Assembly (NCBI GenBank): GCA_036365455.1
Contig: JAWQUS010000008.1
Location: 18,955,501-19,019,500 of the forward strand
DNA: 64,000 nucleotides
Source of the DNA: Macrosoma leucophasiata
Taxonomy: Eukaryota; Arthropoda; Insecta; Lepidoptera; Hedylidae
Direction: 5' to 3'
Shown: piece after piece, positions 12,601-27,600 of the stretch
Position numbering within the stretch: the first letter of the stretch is position 1
How the letters are laid out: each line of letters begins with the position of its first letter
The notes under the pieces: generated by a model
What the model was told of the DNA's origin: nothing
The model's input: the letters and a program-made list of their open reading frames with translations, nothing else
Database searches by the model: none
Position numbers and translations under genes: made by a program

Positions 12601-15569
12601 TGTATCATGTTCATTATTTTTTACGTAACACAATAAGTATATTAAAAACTGTAAAAATGTAAAAAAGGATCATTGTGTTAAGAATTAGTTCTGTTTACTT
12701 TTGAAAAAAAAAAATATTGTTTATGTCTTTAGTAAAAATATGGCATTTCGTTATATATTTTTTAGACATAAAGTAGGGTCCGGTATTCATTTTATACATT
12801 TTTAATATAATTATTGCTAATTTATCTGTTTGTTTTAACTATAGCTAAATGTAAGGGTTTCCTCTTGATCTGTTGCATTTACCCCTTTATCGACTAGCGG
12901 CTCGCTGTGGCTTCCCACGGGTGCAATGAATGAAATATAGCCTATGTCACTCAGTGAAGATGCAGTTTTGTAGGGGTAAAGGATTTTTTTTAAATTGGTC
13001 CAGTATTTGTTGTGTGTTTTGTAAGTGTGCACCGTTTAGGTGCAAACTTACTTACTTAAACTTAAACTTACATACCTACAAAAACAAAATGTTTTCTCTT
13101 TATAATACTAATATAGATAGACATCGATAGACAAAAAGCAAAAAAGATCTATGTAACGCCTTCATGTATATTGAGATATGTATTTGTTTAATATTTTGGT
13201 TTATATTGAGATGTACTAAGTGATTTTTTATTCACCATGGGAGGGTAATGCTTTGCTTGTAAAACAATTTTTCTTAGGTTGCGTCCACATCTAACGAATT
13301 CACCGCGAATGTGCAGCTCCCGACCGGCTAGCGAGCTGCGCATACGCTGCACGTATGCAGATACTTCAATAGTTTGGTGCGCCTCTTTAGTGCAACTTAT
13401 GCGAGGCCTGCATAGAGTTTGCGCGCGGCGAGCGATCTGCACGCACTCAATACTAGCGCTTACAGTTCCGTTCACTGGCTCAGTAGTAAAATTACTTACG
13501 AAGATGTCGGACCACACTAATGCTATTAATATAATTGCTGCATAATTAGCTAATATATTAATGATAAAATAAAAAAAAGTAACAACGGCGTAGGTGGCCA
13601 AATCCTATTTTTTAAAGAAAACAGAATTTAGGACCGCGCGACCGACGAGCTCGCATACGGCGCGTAGGATGCTCGCAAGCGGCACATTGGCTAGGTGTGG
13701 ACGCACCCTTATAATCATCTTGCGACTTTTAATATACATAGGTACTCTACTTGTGTACAAAAAGTCATCGAAATCCGTCCAGCCGCTTTAGCGTGATTAA
13801 GCAACAAACTAACAAACATCCATATTTTGACATTTATAACAACAGTAAGATACATGCATAGATTATTATATCTCGTATAAGCACAGAATAAGTTTTAAAA
13901 AATCTTGACTTTCATAAACATAAACATTTTTCTTGAAGAACCTCAAGTAGCTAGCACTTATGAAATTGTTTGATGCTTTGAATAGCAGCTAACTGGGTCT
14001 GATGCTTGAGTGGAGCACCTTTCCCGTGAGCTCGTAGGTTGCCAATAAAAACTAACAACCCTTCGACATTGCGCTGTCAGTATGAAAACGAAGCTTTATA
14101 TTCGATGCAATACATGCAAGACGTTGTTGTTTATGTATGAAATTTTATAAAACAATGTTTAATTCGGTAAATAGATAGGTGAAGATCGACCTAGATTCGG
14201 CGCCCCTACTAATACGTTAAATAAATCTATACATCTATACAAATAAATAAAATTGGAGTGACTGTTTGTATTATTAAAATAACCGGTCTTTTAAATGCAG
14301 ATGTATGTTTACATGGTACATACCAAAACAACATTTTTACAATTTTTGTCTGTCTGTCTGTTTGGCGGGGCTAACCTTGGGAACGGCTGGACCGATTTTG
14401 ACGGAACTTTCACTAGCAGATAGCTTATGTAATAAGGAGTAACTAAGGCTACTTTTATACTAGCTGCGCCCACGCGAACAATCATAGATTCTCACGCAAG
14501 CAAATCGCGGGAACAGCTACTAATCTATAAAGTAAAAGTAAGGAATATCGGTGACAATCACCATTAACGATGGAAGGATTTTTGCCGCTTTCATCACTTT
14601 AAAAACTTTTTAAAAATATTTTACTTTTATGATTAAAGTATGGACGTAGTTCTTTCCGTTGGTATACAAATTGAACTTTTTAATACCTATATTTCTCTCG
14701 CCGCATGCATCACACGAGGATCATGTGTCACGTTAAGACGCTCCATATTCTACATAACGAGGCACTTCCATGTAACAGGACCGCTAAATAAAAATGAATT
14801 GGTCTGGGCAGCTACGCGAGAGGCTGCCCTTTATTACACACATTTCCTCTTCTCCTAATAACATCCCTTGCTCTAGGAGAAACGTGACGTATCTCTGGTT
14901 TCAATTTAATTTTAAGGAGCCGTTTCTCTCTTAAAGGCGTAAATTTTATTGTTCTTCCAGATACTGGAAAACACTGTATGATTTCTAGTAAATGGTTCCT
15001 TAATATTCATATTTAGTCAAATGGTTCCTTAATATTCATATTTAGTGGTAAAAAACGATTGTTAGTTAATAAATGCATTTTTCAGCAATACTTATATAAT
15101 AAGTCTTAGGAATCGGCGTGCATGTATGAAGAGAATGATGAAGGTAGACGAGGCACGAGAGGTTTGTCAGAACCGGGATGTCTGGCGCTCTACACTCTCT
15201 GCCTACCCCGTTAGGGACCTGGCGTGAAGATACACACACACACACACACTTATATAATAATAAAGGGTTTTTTAAAGGTACATATATTTCTTAAAAATCA
15301 TAATCTCAACAAGTTGATAAGGAAAAAATTATAATTACGTTAAATTTCACCCAAAAAGGTACACATTCACTAGACTAAAAGTGAACTTCATATGCGATGC
15401 AACTCAAATGGCAACCTTTATAATTCCCTCGCCGCAGGCATATCACGAGGATCAAATGTCACGGCCAAGACGCTCCACATTGAACCTAACGAGGTACTTC
15501 TGCGTTACACGATCTCTAAATAAACATGTATTGGTCTGGGAAGCTACGCTGCAGGCCGCTCTTTATTGC

Positions 15570-15608
<39 letters not shown>

Positions 15609-18600
15609 TTAATAAAAGTGGCAAACAAGCATGCAGTTCACATTGATGTTAAGTGATGACTGCAGCCTATAGACACCCACACAATGACCAGAGGTCAAAA
15701 TGCAGATGCGCTGCCACTCCTGAGGCCTAAGGTGTTATGGCCTCTATGCTTGAAATTACAGGGCCAGACAAATCCTCTTTCCTACTAGCTGTGCCCACGA
15801 CTTCGCCTGCGTAGATACTGAACAATACTCGTAATTTAGTTAAATTTTACACGGATAAATTCTCGGATACAGCTAGGCTAACAAGGCTAGTTTGAATACG
15901 ATTATGTAAGCCGCATTCAACTCTGTTTAAAAGCTTTTAAGTTTTCATTAGACTATTACTACTTAACTTCTTTTTACCTTAACCGATTTTTACGAAACAT
16001 CAACGCTCCTAGTTATATGTAATCCACCTGTGAATACCGACTTCAAATCCGTTGAGTAGTTTCGAAGTTATAACATACCAGGCAGACAGACTGACAATAA
16101 TTCCAAAAAACGTCACTATCGTGTATGGAAACAACCCTTGTTACGTTCCACTGCTGAGCACGAGTCTCTCCCCTTTTTTGGCGGGGGCCTGGAGTTTACT
16201 CCACCACGCTGCTCCAATGCGGGTTGGTGAAGATACGGGTTAGTGGCCAACCTGCTGTCGGATGTTTTCAAACCACCCATAAGGACCCCGATAAGGTTTA
16301 ACGACTGCTATCTATCCGAAGCACGTAAATGCGCATTTAATTTGCCACTAGCGGTATATACATGTGTATAATAATAAATACATGTGTATGTACATGCCAA
16401 ATTACAGCTTTTTAGTACAACAGGGTTAGAGCTTAGCTGCGGCCGGACGGCCGGTGGGTGGATGGACATAGCGAAACTATAGGAGTTCCTTGTAGGCTTC
16501 GGAACCTTTATAACGAGAAGCACAAACAAAAAACAAGAACGCCAATTTTCTGTTATAATCTAGTTTTGTTTGTGAATGATCCAATGCACTTTATAAATAT
16601 AAACAGCGCATGCGTTTCAACTACAACCGATACACTATTGACGCGTCAATACAATTTACACGAACAGCCGATGCACTGACTGCTGTCGAGTGGGCATAGC
16701 ATCCTATCTTGTGTATAGAACGGGGTTGCCAACGTTTTGTCAGCAGATTATAATATTTTGGGAAAATATTAAGAAAATGCATATACATATTTTCCCTTAA
16801 CCGACCCTGCTTAACGGTTTCAAAAATACTATTAGGTAACCCCAAATCACATCCTTAGGCGTCAAATTTTGCAAAAGCTTGTCTTAGGTAAAAAAATCCC
16901 TATCCAAAATTTGAGACTCCTAGCACTTGCAGTAACGAAATTTCATACAAACTATGAACCCAAACAATCACCTTGGGCTCGATTTTCGCAAAAAGTTTCA
17001 TCATAATCGGTTCCAATAGCTTAGGAGTCCATCGCGGACAAACAACGTAACACGTAATTTATATTAAGAAGATTATAATAATATACTCGTATAGCACTGT
17101 AGACAACCCTAGAAAAGAGTATAGCGCGAAATGGCGCAGTCGGACATGTTTGCGTAGCGCATATCTGTAAACATTGTCAGCCACGGGTATGATTCAAAAT
17201 GTTGATATATCAGGGATTTGGCTAAACACTCCAATATTGCATACATATATTCGATCTTCTTATCATCGTATGATCTATTATTAGATAACTCGGTAGGTAA
17301 TAAAATGTGCTTACACTCGGTATAAAACTGTGTCGAGGGTGCCGTTGTACACACATAACACATACCTACACAAACACCCAGACCCTATGCAAATATTTAC
17401 ATTTGGGACATACAAATATGTATACCGGTACGGGGTTCAAACCCGTGAACCTCGAATGAAACAGTCGTCACTAGGATACTTAAGAATACTTTATTAATAA
17501 AACGTAAACGTAGGTCACTTCACGCCTGTAATCCCTGAAAGGGCAGGCAGACTTAAATGCAGGCATACGGGCATACATGCAAACAGGTGGCGAGTCTGTT
17601 GATCAGATTCGACATCCAGGACTCCAGGTGTCTTAATTAGATTTTTAGAAAATATGTATTTTAAAAAAATATATAGTGCGTACATTTACTCTTACTTCAA
17701 GCGCCAGTTCAACTTCAATGTTCCTTGTCTTATTGGCTCTCGTCTTTAATTTTGAAAAATAATGACTATTTTATATTCTTCCCTGGAACATTGGTAATTC
17801 AGTTTATTTTATTGTAAATCTCCTAAATAGTGAAGGAATATTATTTTGCTAATGTAGTCAGTCAACCAAACAATATTTATATTTATTTATTCTTTATTTA
17901 CTAGCGCTCCGACCACTGTAATCTCCAATCTGCATTATAAGCATCTTTAGGGTAGCTTTTGATCCGTCTTTGGACGTCTTGTGGCTACAATAAAAATCAA
18001 AATCAAATCAAAAAATATTTATATCCTTAACAATGATAGCGATAATTTTCTCCTAACTGTATATATAAATACCTCTACATCAATTCAGTTACGCCTTTAA
18101 AATCTCTTTTCATTCAAGCAAGCTTGTCTTTGAAATATGTAATGAGCGTCCCCTCGTTGATCTTCGTAGGCCTTGTACGAAAATAACATTTAAAAATAGA
18201 CATCGCAATCATTTTCTAAGTGAAGTCGACTACATAAATCATCATCATATTCCAATTTTATCATGTGTGATTATATATTTGGCGAATATATTATTTTCTT
18301 GATAATAAAAATGTTTATACGATTTGTATATCAACATCCAATATTAGAGTTGAATAACCTATATGATATCGTAGAATATTTATTATTATATGTACAGTTC
18401 TTTGTTGCTATTTATATTTTGTAAGGCTGAGTTATTCACTTCGCTCAAAATATTATTCTACTTAATCATTTCATGGCCGACCTAATTAAAATAATACATA
18501 TTTCCCATGAATGGTTGACTAGCGGAAGACAGTTAAAGCTCCGTCATTTGTATCAATAATATATGGTTTTGAACAGACCTATAGATATTTGTTTAGTTTC

Positions 18601-21600
18601 CGTTGACAACAACTTATGGTGATAATTATAGTAATTTTAATTACCAACACATTTCAAAAACACAAAAGTTGCCAATTTTCGTTTGGAGCGTTCCGCGTTA
18701 CAGCTTTATTAATAAACAACGGAGAAGAGTTTCTTTGGTATGCTAAGAAATATTATTTTCTGCCTTTCATATTTATCTTGATAAATAAAAAAAAAACATA
18801 AGCACACCTACTATTACATCGAGTCTAAAGAACGTATGAATTATTTTTTCTTATACTATGTTATTACTATGACATACTAAGCTGTACTGAGTTTAATTAC
18901 TATACATATTTTTTAAGTCAAGGGCGTAGCAATCGCTATAGTACCTACATACCATCTTAGGTATAGGTATTCTTTTTATAAATTTCAAGTTCAAATTTAT
19001 ATGTAGGTATATCTTCCCAATTGTAGGTATAGCTATACTTGTGATGGAAATATACCATACTTTTTATGTCATGACATGGCAAACAAGCATGCAGTTTACA
19101 TTGATGGTAAGTAATAATTAACTAATTGTAGCCTGAACACATCTACACGAAACCAAAGATTTCAATGTAGATGCGTTGCCACTTCTGAAGCCTAAGGTAT
19201 TAAGCCTCCGTGCTGGAAATTAAAGGGCCGTACATAACCACCTGCCCGGAACAACAACTACTAATTTTTAATACTAAGGCATAAGTGATACATATTATGC
19301 CTGTTCTTATATCTAAATGTTGAACGTTCTTTTCACAAAACTCACGATTTTGCTTAACAGAATTATTTATATTTAGCAGCTAAGGAATGTATTTTTCCAA
19401 CTGAATGTTATTACTATTGACCTGTTGATCAACGAGTGATAGTGATCGTTCATAATATCAACACTTAGTTATTTTCGTGTGATCATATCTTTTGTTTGCC
19501 TATGCTTTGATGGGCCTTATTTTAAGCCGATTTCTATAGAGTAGTTTAAGAATCTATGTCAATGGAACATAGAGCAACGTGGCCCCCCGGTCGCGGCGGA
19601 CCGGAAGGGAGTAGCCATAGCGTGTATTACCGATGCAAAACAGTGTCATTTTTGCGAGGGGAAATGCCTGCGACACACACGCACACTACAAAAATCGTCT
19701 ACGAAACTCACACCTTGACTTTAACAAAATACAGAAACAATTTCACGCACACATTTAATCAACTAGGCGACAGGTGTAGGCCCATTTGGGCTTGTACTTT
19801 GACAGAGGGTAAAGCCTGCATTTGGCTACGCCCCTCTGGTGTTGCTCTATGCAATCGAATTAATGGAGTTAACATACCTAAGAATATGTTTTACTTCACA
19901 CTTCACGAAACATCCAGACACGACTGTTTATATATTTTCATCAGTGGTTACTAAACAGATTTGATGCCGGTTTACAGGAATTAATAGAATCTTCATGTCT
20001 ACGTAGGTTGACTACGTTAACGCACCAATCTTTTATTGTTGACCTTACTAGGGGCTACCGTAGTAGTACAGGCTACGAACCCAGGACCCCGGGTTCGATT
20101 CCTGAGTCTACTATACTATCAGAAATAGCGGTGTGAAATCCTTTATCTCTGGATCTATTGGGATTTTTCCATTTTCGGAAAGTTTCCCAGTACCACGGAG
20201 TATGGTAATGTGCCCGCAGATGTCACCACAAAGTCACTACAGTTGTATATACATACAACCGCAAGTTTTCTAAATACGGTTCTCCCGTCTAAACTTAATA
20301 TTTGCTCTCTAGAAAACTGCATTCGTTTATCCACATCTATTTTACTCTGGTTCGGTTTGAATGAGACCGAAATAGGCACGAGGAAGCGGAGGAGTCCAAG
20401 TGCAAAATTGCACGGAGTTCCGCACATACCGATCCGCGATCCGCTACACCCAACTCGTAGGCCGGCGATAAGTAAATGTTTACAAGCGGTTCGAATGCAC
20501 GGTGCCGACGCATAAATTATATTTACGATGCGCGAGCCCAGCGGTGTTCCGCGCGGTATTTCTTTCGGCACGGCTGTTGCTCCGCGGTTGGCAATGGATC
20601 GTTCCAAAAATACATTTTATTGTGTGTTCACCAAGGGCGCCGCGAGGTGTGTACTGTAGCTGAACCGGCAGCGCTTTTATGAAGAGATTTTATAATTAAT
20701 ACGCCGCCGGCACAACGCTGTAAATCCGACCACGAATGGTTCCTGGTTTTAAAATGTTATTACAGCGTTTGCTTGGTTACGTGACGCGGGGCGGTTTACT
20801 ACGTTTACGTTTTGGCCCGTCACGTGCGTGTTTACCACTACCACCTTGTACCAATTTGTGTCAATTATTTAAAATACGACTGATTAACCGTTTGAAACAT
20901 TATCTGGAAAACTATCTCTCGTGATAGTCTTATTTTAACCTTATTTTGTCTTGAAGTACTACGTCGTAGGTACAAAGAAGGACAAAATAAGACAGTTGCA
21001 AGAGACTGATAAGCTTTGAGAGTAATTTTGGTACAAATGTATTATTTGTAGAGTTAGAAAAGTTGACCATCATTAAACAGTTTATTTTGGAAAAGAGAAA
21101 GATCGTAAATGGGTCAACTGAACGCGTCTTCGTCATTTAGTTGAAGGTCTCCGCGAAGATGCATGGTCGGCGCGACACGGCTGTGTTTAATAATAAAGTT
21201 TTTATTTGCGAGACTTTAAATAAGTAAATTTGTTATAGTTGGTAATGATGTGTATTTATATTTGATATACGTTCCATTGAGTTTTGAATCTGTGGAATCA
21301 CTGATATCTATTTCGGATTACGATTGCGTGATTCTAAATCAGACTAAAACAACAACAGATAAATATGGTGAGGTCAATCACCTGTAACACTATTTTAACA
21401 TTTAATACTCATGAAACAAATATTAATAAAGACTATTCACGTGAAAATAAGAGTAATATACTGAATATATGACTGCTGTAAGAGACGATGGTATGCTCCT
21501 TTTATATTAATTTAATTAATTTTATTTAAATAATTAATTTTAATAAGCACTGAAATGCAAACTCGGTCGCTCTTCGTTTCTTCAGATTATGTTTGCGATG

Positions 21601-24600
21601 AAATCAGTCGATTTTTATTAATATTACACTTATTGTTCCGGGGAAGTTTGTGTCACATTAGTGGCCAGAATAAAGGAAAAATAGGAATAAAAATAATTAT
21701 TGAGAATTCTGTGCTATATTTCTGAGAACTGACTTATTAAATTGCCGTAAAACAAAACAAACATTTAAATCAGTGCATCAGATAACTGCAAATACTACGT
21801 GTTAATATATATTACTAGCAGACCCGGCAAACTTCGCTTTGCCTCAGAATGAAATAATGTGTAAAAGGTTTGATAGATACGGACTATTTCTATGGGAAAA
21901 TGAAATTATGGTTTTTACTATTCCCTTTCAATTTCTTCATATTTTTTTACCTCTTGCCTTCCCTGGACTTCCAAAAATCATTTAACACCAAAATTAGCCC
22001 AATCGGTCCAGCCGTTCTCTAGTTTTAGCGAGACTAACGAACAGCAATAGATTTTTAAATGTATAGATGTACTTACAATTAAAACAAGTATTCTTGTCAC
22101 TTGAAATACTGGCGGACTGGAATATAGTAGTAGAACGATCAAGTCATTCCATATTGCTTATGCTCTGGAGATATCTTATACAGCGAGTGAATTTATTATT
22201 AAGACTAGCTGTGCCCGCGACTTCGTCCACGTGAGAAAAAATATGATTGTTCAGTATCTACCCGGACGAAGTCGTGGGCGTAAAGTAAAAGTAGCCTAAG
22301 TTACTCCTTATTACACCAGCTATTTGCCAGTGAAAGTCCTGTTAAAATCGGAGACACTCAAATTCTATTCATTTGTATATAGGTATGTATGTATGGTTGT
22401 ATGGAGATAAAAGTAGCCTAAGTTACTTTTTATTACATCAGCTACCTACCTGTGGAAGTCCCGTCAAAGTCGGATACACTCCAATCTACTTATTATGTAG
22501 CTATGTATGTATGTACGTATGGATATATGGAAATAAAAGTAGCCTAAGTTACTCCTTGTCACATCAGCTATCTGCCAGTGAAAATCGGTCCAGCCGTTCC
22601 CAAGATTAGCCCCGCCAAACAGACAGACAGACAAAAATTGTAAAAAATGTGGTTTTGGTACATATACCAAAACCACATTTTTTACAATTTTTGTCAATTT
22701 TTGTCATAAGTATGTATACACGGTACATATACCGTGTATACATACTTATGCATTTAGTAAAAAGCTGTTATTTTAATATTACAAACAGACACTCCAATTT
22801 TATTTATTTGTATAGATATAGTCTTTGCAATTAATGTAAGAACAGACACTCAGATCAATAGAGGAGTAAGTGGGCACTTTATGTGTTGGCTAACAAATTC
22901 TCTATTGTCATGTTTTTGTATAGATTGGTTTGATCTCTCAACAAACCAATCTAATAATTGGATGCTGCTTCCAGATAATTACCTCAATCGTATGACGAGT
23001 GAATGATTCAATATAAAGACACCGTGTTTAATTGTTTTAACAGTGCAGCCGTTGCCAATTCCCTCTTAATACATTGGCTCATTTATCAAATCGTTAAATT
23101 CTTAGTAGGTCAAATACCTTTACGATTTGTTGTGACTTGTGACATATTTTGTGAATTGTATTGAATTAACAATTAAACAGACTTTTTGAGGAGTTTTTAA
23201 TATTATAGAGAAATGTGTATAACGATTCCGGAGGGTAAGACGATCCCTGACTGTGTTATTACCCCCCGTTTACGAACAGAGTGCCTAGTGCGAGATTTTA
23301 TTTACTCTAACGCGAATTCGATCGCGTAAGAGTAAACGCAGATTTGTATGGAATTGAAGGAGTGTCATCTAGCGGTGAATCGATCGAAAATCGCGATCGA
23401 AAATCGCGATCGGAAATCTCGCACTAGGCACTCTGTTCCGTTTACGATTACCGACAGTAACACTCCTTTAGACGTTCACGCAGTGTTTACAAACTATCAT
23501 GGCCTTGTAAGAACTTGGTTAAATTTTATAGAGCGAGTAAGTACCTACATCTTGCTGGATTTGCAGATATTAACAAGTTCAGTGCCCGTAAGCCAAACAC
23601 AATTATTTTAACAATAACCACGTGCGGCTTAATTTAAATTTGAACTGAACACTAACCCCCTTATTCATAAACGTACATTAGATACGTTTTTGCTATAGAA
23701 TGCTTTGTCTTTGTCAGTTGCATTGTCAAATGTGCAGAATAGAAAAAGACAAAGGAGAGATTAGCAACACTTTAGCTAAAATACGTTTATGAATACGGGG
23801 GTTTATCTTTTGATTATAAGGCGATATGAATATCCTCGGGACATACGAATATATGAAGCGCGCATGGCTCCGCGGTTGGAGTAGATTGCAAGCGATCTAC
23901 TCGGTTATGTGATGTAGGCGCGGTCGGGTGTGTGATGGGTGACCGCTAGTGGCAAAATTGAAATACGCGTTTCCGTGCTTCGGTGGGCGATTATGGGGAC
24001 GTTAACGCCTTCGGTTCCGGTTGCTATCGATACATGGCTGTCATTAAAATAAAACAAAACGACAAAAGTGTTTTACAACTAATTTCAGATAGTTGCTTTT
24101 ATCTGTTCAGCAACTAAGTTGAGACTGTCGTTTTCATCTGTGGGTGTGAGCGCACATCGTAAAAAATCACTCTTATAATTTTTTCGAATGGCATCAAAAG
24201 AGTTATAAATTAACAAATAAAGTTTCATTTTCCATTTAGGTACTTAAGAGAGACTTTATTTTGATTTCGATATTCTAAATTAACTCTTGGTTAATTTAGA
24301 ATATCGAAATCAAAATAAAGTATTGGCGACATGAAATAAAAATGTTGTTTAATTTCACGTTGATATTAACTAATACGCTCACGTCATCACCAGAGTGCCT
24401 TGTGCGAGATTTTATGCGAATTCGATCGCGTAAGGGTAAACGCAGATTTGTATGGAATTGAAGGAGCGTCATCTAGCGGTGAATCGATAACGCTCCTTCA
24501 ATTCCATACCAATCTGCGTTTACTCTTACTCTTACGCGATCGAATTCGCATAAAATCTCGCACAAGGCACTCTGACCATAGATGAAACATTCAACTTTTT

Positions 24601-27600
24601 CGTCGTATTTAAATATCTAGCTTCTGATTTTCAATCGGGTGGAGGCTTGCCGGTTCTTACAAGTTAATTCTAATTTTAATTACCAAACAGCCATTGCGTG
24701 CGTTTATCTTGGGAAAATCGCGAAAATGACTCTACTTACTGATGTTAATGTTTTTTTTTGTGTTTATTATAGAGTTGGTCTAAAGATTTCTACCCGTGGC
24801 TTTTTTCTGAGGTGGCGTTGCGATGAATGTTAGTCTGAATTCAGTTGCTATCCTGACTACCAGTATTTTCACTAACAAATACAAACATATCAAATTTATC
24901 ATATCTGTTGGAAAAAATGTACAGAAACGAATGTTGTACAATGAAATAAGAATATAAATATTCGATGAAATCGTTTCCGTTTAAATGACTGTCAGAACAA
25001 AAATATATTCGCTCAATGTGTCGGTGACTGCGTCTAGGTTTTTTTTGCATATAATTAGAGTTTCTACTTTTAGAGCTTTAATCTATGTAACAAATATTAT
25101 AAATTAAGAAGATAGGCTTATTACGCAATAAATATATTTAACAAATAATATAAATACGACAAGGGGCGTCCATAAATTACGTAAGTTTGTAACGAAATTT
25201 CAACTCCTCCCCTGCCACTAGTGAGTTGTCGTGAGATTGGGCTCAACCAGAGCAGGTTGAGCCAAATCTCCCCAACCTATTCCCATTCCCCCATGCCTAT
25301 TTCCCAATTTAAAGTATTTTTTAATGTGTGTGTGAAATGTAAATGCGTGGAATTTATTCCAAACAGTAAAATATAATTTTATAATTTGCTTAATATGTTT
25401 ATATATTAGGTAGTATTTCATACTGCTCATAAAATGGTCCAGATTTGGGTGATGTAAATAATATGTACTTAACATTGTTTTAATTTTCTGTTTATTCTTT
25501 CTACGAGATTCGGCTCGATGTAATTAATTGATGCCCTCTAAGTAAATATTTCACGTTGATAAGTAAAAGCAAACAAGATAATGGAAACGTATTAAAAATA
25601 ATAACAGGTCCTTTATTAAAAATGGTAACGAGCACAGATTTGTTTGTTTTTATGAAAAATTTAATTGACACATATGAAACAAATGTAACTACTCTGTCAT
25701 AAACAGTATTAATAACTGTTACTGTAAAAATATCACTGTGGTGAAACATCCATTGCTTACAAACTGGGTATTATTTGTAGCGATAGTGGAACACGAATAA
25801 AACACGATGCGTGTGTGTTAGGGATGTCCGACATCGTCGATCTTCATGAAAATCGATTCACAATAACGTCATACATTTTAAGATGTTATTACGACGTCTA
25901 ATTAAGTTGAAAATGTAGTATAAAAACCGATAATTGTATTATCATAATAAGTATGTGTAATTGAAGACACAATACATATAAGTATGTATTGTGTCTTCAA
26001 TTACGCGGCGTGTAGATTTTTTCGCATACCGACCGACAGCGGTCAGGGTAACAATTGTCTATGTGCGGTATGAATGTCTTCCTTATTATGTAATTTTCTG
26101 ATATTCGAATTTATGAATGCCTACACATGAAAACGTTTAATTTTCTACTTTATCCACTATATATTTAATGTAAGGGAAAATAAATAAGGGATGACTGCAG
26201 CCTATAGACACTTACACAAAGACCAAGGTCAAAATGCAGATGCGTTGCCACTCCTGGGCCCAAGGTGTTATGCCCCTGTGTCGGAAATTTATTACATTAT
26301 TAAATATTTGTAAATCTTTGGCAGATATCAATCGATTTCATTAACTCCAATTCAATTAAAATCACAAATTGGTACCACGTAAAAAATTTTCAATCTTTTG
26401 AATTGAATTGATCAGTTCCAAAGATTTTGCATCCCTAGTATGTGTACGATTCATGCTTAATTTGTGGCAGTTATAGTCAGTCTGATCTTACAGCGGTGGG
26501 ATGTTGATATTTTTATCTTAAATTTTCTTTAGTCCTCACCTTGGTTTGTTTTGTTTTGTACGTGTATCATTCGGATATTTCAGTTTAATACGATCGGTCC
26601 TCAAATATGAGTTTTGAGTAGTTCTGAATTGTCAAAATGGCGATTGAAAAAACAAAAACGTTTCTTCACGCCTGTAATCCCCGAAGGGGTAGGCAGATTG
26701 GAAGTATCTTATATCTCGACTAGAGTGTAAAGTTCATTCTGCTATTGAATTCAGTTTCACTTCTTTTATGGCAAACAAGCATGCACTTCAAACTGCTGGT
26801 AAGTGAATACTTAAGCCTATAAAAAATCATAAAAATCAGATATTTCCATGTGGATGCATTGCCAGGTCCTGAGTCCTCCTATTACATTACCACTGACCGG
26901 AACACGATAGTGCTGAACACTACCATTTAGCGGCAAGTATATAAGGTAATGCGGTGGTACCTACGCCTGCGAGCTCCGTCGCTGGAGCTCTACCACTAGT
27001 AAAATTTCACCAGTATGCAGTGACAATTTCATTTTTAAGTATATAATGTATTGTGAGATTATGTAGTGTATTGTAGGTAATACTCATTTTAATAAAAGAT
27101 ATATAATGACAGATTTCATAGCTTAAAAATAGTATGTATCTTCACGCCAGGTCCCTAACGGGGTAGGCAGAGAGTGTAGAGCGCCAGATATCCCGGTCCT
27201 GACAAACCTCTCGTGCCTCGTCTACCTTCATCATTCTCTTCATACATGCACGCCGATTCCTAAGACATTTGACAGAACTCGACCTATTTGGTCATGGTAG
27301 GTCAGTCTTGGTCTTCCTGGGCGTCTGCAACCATCCACATTCGCATTGTATATCTGTTTAGTCATTCGCTCATTCGACATTCTTTCTATATGCCCGAACC
27401 ATCGGAGCATGCCTTTTTTCATTTTTACACCGATACTATCATTCACACAAAGCCTCTTTCTTACATCTTCATTACGAACGCGATCGGTGAGTGATACACC
27501 GCTAAAAATAGAATAAGATAGATTATAAATAGTCGAATAAAATAATGCCATGATCGTTGTTATTGTGTCCTCAGATTGTGTCCTAAAGTTTTCTTTAGAA

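Noticed and set aside
20040..20112. tRNA gene, based on the GGGTTCGATTCC T-arm
   Set aside because: No complete cloverleaf or acceptor stem. The same head occurs in SINE copies at 31680 and 54830.
20155..20607. 150-codon minus-strand frame as a nested gene
   Set aside because: No recognisable domain, and a GC-rich stretch lengthens random open frames. Kept only as part of a possible regulatory island.
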